Positions 14,344 through 16,249 of a stretch of 16,249 bases of DNA are shown here, in pieces. Under the pieces are notes generated by a model that made no database searches, was not told where the DNA came from, and worked only from the letters and a program-made list of their open reading frames with translations. Positions within the stretch are counted from its first letter, which is position 1. Each line of letters begins with the position of its first letter. The position numbers and the translations under genes are program-made. Source of the stretch: Acidobacteriaceae bacterium (GTDB lineage: Bacteria > Acidobacteriota > Terriglobia > Terriglobales > Acidobacteriaceae); assembly GCA_027311125.1 (NCBI GenBank), contig DAICZO010000148.1, forward strand, positions 1 to 16,249, in the 5' to 3' direction.

Positions 14344-16128
14344 ATGTTTGATTTGAAGACGTTGAACGATGTTCTGGTGCAGGTAACCGGTCGCGGTGGT
14401 CGTACGGTCATGCAATGGCAGGATCGGAGCGGGGCGTGGCTGCCGATCAGTTCCGAGGTTTTGTATGGCCGCGTGGTGGCTGTGGCGAAGGCCCTGCAGG
14501 GGTGGGGGGTGGTGAAGGGTGACCGCGTGGCGATCCTGTCGGAGAACCGGTGGGAGTGGGCAGTGACTGACCTGGCGGTGCTTGCTTTGGGTGCTGTGGA
14601 TGTTCCTTTGTATCCGACGCTGACGCCGGAGCAGGTGGGGTATATGCTGCGGGATTCTGGCGCCAAGGTGGCGGTGCTGTCTTCGGCGGAGCAGTATGAC
14701 AAGTTGATGGACGCCGGGGATCTGCCTGACCTGGAGCGCGTGGTGGTGATGGATGAGGGTGACTTTGAGGACGCAAACAGCTTTACGGGGTTGATCAAAT
14801 CGGCGCGTGTGGGTGAGCGGGATGCGGCGTTTGATGCGATGGCGGCCGCGGTGGTGGCAGAGGACCTGGCGACGATTATCTATACGTCGGGGACGACGGG
14901 CGAGTCGAAGGGCGTGATGTTGACGCATGGGAACCTGGCGAGCAATATCAACTACTCGACGGCCGAGATTGGGTTTGGCGCGGAGGATTGCTGTATCTCA
15001 TTTTTGCCGCTGTCGCATGTGACGGCTCGGCATGTGGACTATGCGCTGATGTGCCATGGGGCGGTGCTGGCTTATTGCCCGAAGTTCGATCAACTGGTTG
15101 GGGCGATGAAGGCGGTTCGTCCGACGATTTTTGTCGCGGTGCCGCGGGTGTACGAGAAGATTCGGCAGGCCGTGGAGGCCAAGTCGGCGGTCTCACCGGT
15201 GAAGCGACGAATCCTTAGCTGGGCGTTGGGGGTGGGTAAGGCGCATCGCGGTGAGACACTGGTGGGCAAGAGGCCGGGTGGGTTGGGATGGAAGCTGGCG
15301 GAGAAGCTGGTGTTCGGGAAGATACGTGAGGCGTTTGGTGGCAGGGCGAAGGTGTTTATCTCCGGCGGCGCTCCGCTGGGGATGGACACGGCTGGGTGGT
15401 TTGCGGATGCGGGGATACGGATCTTCGAGGGGTACGGACTGACGGAGACGTCGCCGGTGATCGCGATCAATACCCCGAAGGCCCACCGGATTGGCACGGT
15501 TGGTCGAGCGTTGCCGAATATGTACTGCCGGTTTGCCGAGGATGGCGAGTTGGAGGTGACGGGGCCTGCAGTGTTTCACGGCTACTGGAACAAGCCGAAG
15601 GAGACGTCGGAGACGTTTACGGCGGATGGCTGGTTCAAGACTGGGGATATTGGGATTATCGATGCGGATGGATTCCTGTCGATCACGGACCGCAAGAAGG
15701 AGTTGCTGAAGACCAGCGGCGGCAAGCTGATTGCCCCGCAGCCGATCGAGAACAAGTTGAAGGCCAACGTGCTGGTGGGGAATGCCGCGCTGGTGGGGGA
15801 CAAACACAAATTTGCATGTGTGTTGATTTCGCCTAACTTTGCGGCGTTGGAGGGGTGGGCTGCGGCGCAGGGGATCGATACGAAAGACCATGCGGCGCTG
15901 GTGAAGGATGCGCGGGTGGTGAAGGCGTACCAGGAGATCGTCGAGCAGGTGAATGCAGGGCTGGCGCACTTTGAGAGCATGAAGCGGGTGCGGGTGGTGC
16001 CGGAGGAGTGGTCGGTGGAGGAGGGAACGCTGACGCCGAGTATGAAGTTGAAGCGGCGGGTGGTGGAGCAGAAGTATGCCAAGGAGATTGCTGAGTTTTA
16101 TGTGGATGAGGCGGTATCTCGGGCTTAG
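14344..16128 (+). CDS. fadD: Long-chain acyl-CoA synthetase (AMP-dependent ligase)
   Basis: A 594-residue member of the ANL superfamily of adenylating enzymes. It should activate long-chain fatty acids with ATP and CoA through an acyl-adenylate. The ATP phosphate loop is YTSGTTGESKG (180-190), the adenine motif is GYGLTET (363-369), D435 in WFKTGDIG should bind ribose, the hinge is DRKKELLKTSGGK (449-461), and K568 in TPSMKLKRR is the expected C-terminal catalytic lysine. The layout, with YWNKPKETSETF before the hinge, fits the FadD15-type long-chain group rather than acetyl-CoA synthetase. ATG 14344 is chosen because GGAG lies six bases upstream; a GTG at 14290 would add 18 residues with no family likeness. 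It lies 72 bases after the FadR-like gene and may share its transcript. Codons are strongly G-ending and row 15841-15900 is 42 of 60 G+C. Confidence 0.92.
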   Translation: MFDLKTLNDVLVQVTGRGGRTVMQWQDRSGAWLPISSEVLYGRVVAVAKALQGWGVVKGDRVAILSENRWEWAVTDLAVLALGAVDVPLYPTLTPEQVGYMLRDSGAKVAVLSSAEQYDKLMDAGDLPDLERVVVMDEGDFEDANSFTGLIKSARVGERDAAFDAMAAAVVAEDLATIIYTSGTTGESKGVMLTHGNLASNINYSTAEIGFGAEDCCISFLPLSHVTARHVDYALMCHGAVLAYCPKFDQLVGAMKAVRPTIFVAVPRVYEKIRQAVEAKSAVSPVKRRILSWALGVGKAHRGETLVGKRPGGLGWKLAEKLVFGKIREAFGGRAKVFISGGAPLGMDTAGWFADAGIRIFEGYGLTETSPVIAINTPKAHRIGTVGRALPNMYCRFAEDGELEVTGPAVFHGYWNKPKETSETFTADGWFKTGDIGIIDADGFLSITDRKKELLKTSGGKLIAPQPIENKLKANVLVGNAALVGDKHKFACVLISPNFAALEGWAAAQGIDTKDHAALVKDARVVKAYQEIVEQVNAGLAHFESMKRVRVVPEEWSVEEGTLTPSMKLKRRVVEQKYAKEIAEFYVDEAVSRA

Positions 16129-16169
16129 GTTGATTGCATACATCCGGTAGTGGGAGGCATCCAATCCGC

Positions 16170-16249
16170 ATGTTGACTGATACGAGGTTGAAGCGCGCGG
16201 AGATGGTGGGGCGGAAGTTTGTGAATCCTTTGCCTACTGGGGTGGGTGG
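16170..16249 (+). CDS. Start of an unidentified gene, cut by the window edge
   Basis: An open frame begins at ATG 16170 and runs to the edge. The visible 26 residues read MLTDTRLKRAEMVGRKFVNP, then LPTGVG. GGGAGG lies 12 bases upstream, rather far for a ribosome site. The G-ending codons match the fadD gene. The NPxPT-like segment recalls the start of some metallo-beta-lactamase-fold hydrolases, but 26 residues are too few to name a family, and I do not assign a function. Confidence 0.45.
   Translation, partial: MLTDTRLKRAEMVGRKFVNPLPTGVG

Noticed and set aside
13654..14928. A 424-codon open frame on the minus strand opposite the TetR gene and fadD
   Set aside because: It is rich in His, Arg and Pro, shows no domain, and lies antisense to two well-supported genes with G-ending codons, which deplete stop codons on the other strand.
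15193..16164. A 323-codon open frame on the minus strand opposite fadD
   Set aside because: Same cause: a low-complexity His/Arg/Leu-rich shadow of the high-GC fadD gene.

Overview
The window looks like a stretch of chromosome from a member of the Acidobacteriota, probably an Acidobacteriaceae soil bacterium related to Granulicella, Terriglobus or Edaphobacter. This is inferred from gene families and moderate-to-high GC in the flanks; no marker gene here proves it. The content is mostly core nitrogen and amino-acid metabolism. I found no RNA gene, CRISPR array, insertion sequence or phage gene, and no wholly new system. The most interesting signals are regulatory and structural.

Layout. (1) Positions 1-1590, plus strand: the 3' end of a phosphoesterase (phospholipase C / acid phosphatase family) gene, a strong intrinsic terminator, and an ABC ATPase with no permease beside it. 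(2) Positions 1706-8610, minus strand: a tightly packed arginine operon, argR-argB-argD-argF-argG-argH-argA, with 4-14 base overlaps at most junctions. It lacks argC and argJ/argE. (3) Positions 8611-8808: a divergent control region with two ARG boxes 3 bp apart. They overlap the predicted -10 and -35 of the argR operon promoter and lie just upstream of a possible gltB promoter. (4) Positions 8809-13344, plus strand: a 1511-residue glutamate synthase large chain with no gltD next to it. (5) Positions 13345-16128, plus strand: a long hairpin, a block of ATTCA/TGAAT half-sites, a FadR-like TetR regulator and a FadD-type long-chain acyl-CoA synthetase. The start of another gene lies at the right edge.

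How the parts fit. Glutamate synthase makes glutamate. The short-type N-acetylglutamate synthase (ArgA), N-acetylglutamate kinase (ArgB), acetylornithine aminotransferase (ArgD), ornithine carbamoyltransferase (ArgF), argininosuccinate synthase (ArgG) and argininosuccinate lyase (ArgH) then carry it towards arginine. ArgR senses arginine and probably represses its own operon, perhaps also affecting gltB through the shared operator. The TetR-fadD pair is a separate fatty-acid module.

The arginine operon is clearly richer in A+T than both flanks. The strand composition also switches across it, from C-ending codons on the left to G-ending codons on the right. Both facts suggest that the operon, or a rearrangement around it, has a different history from its neighbours.
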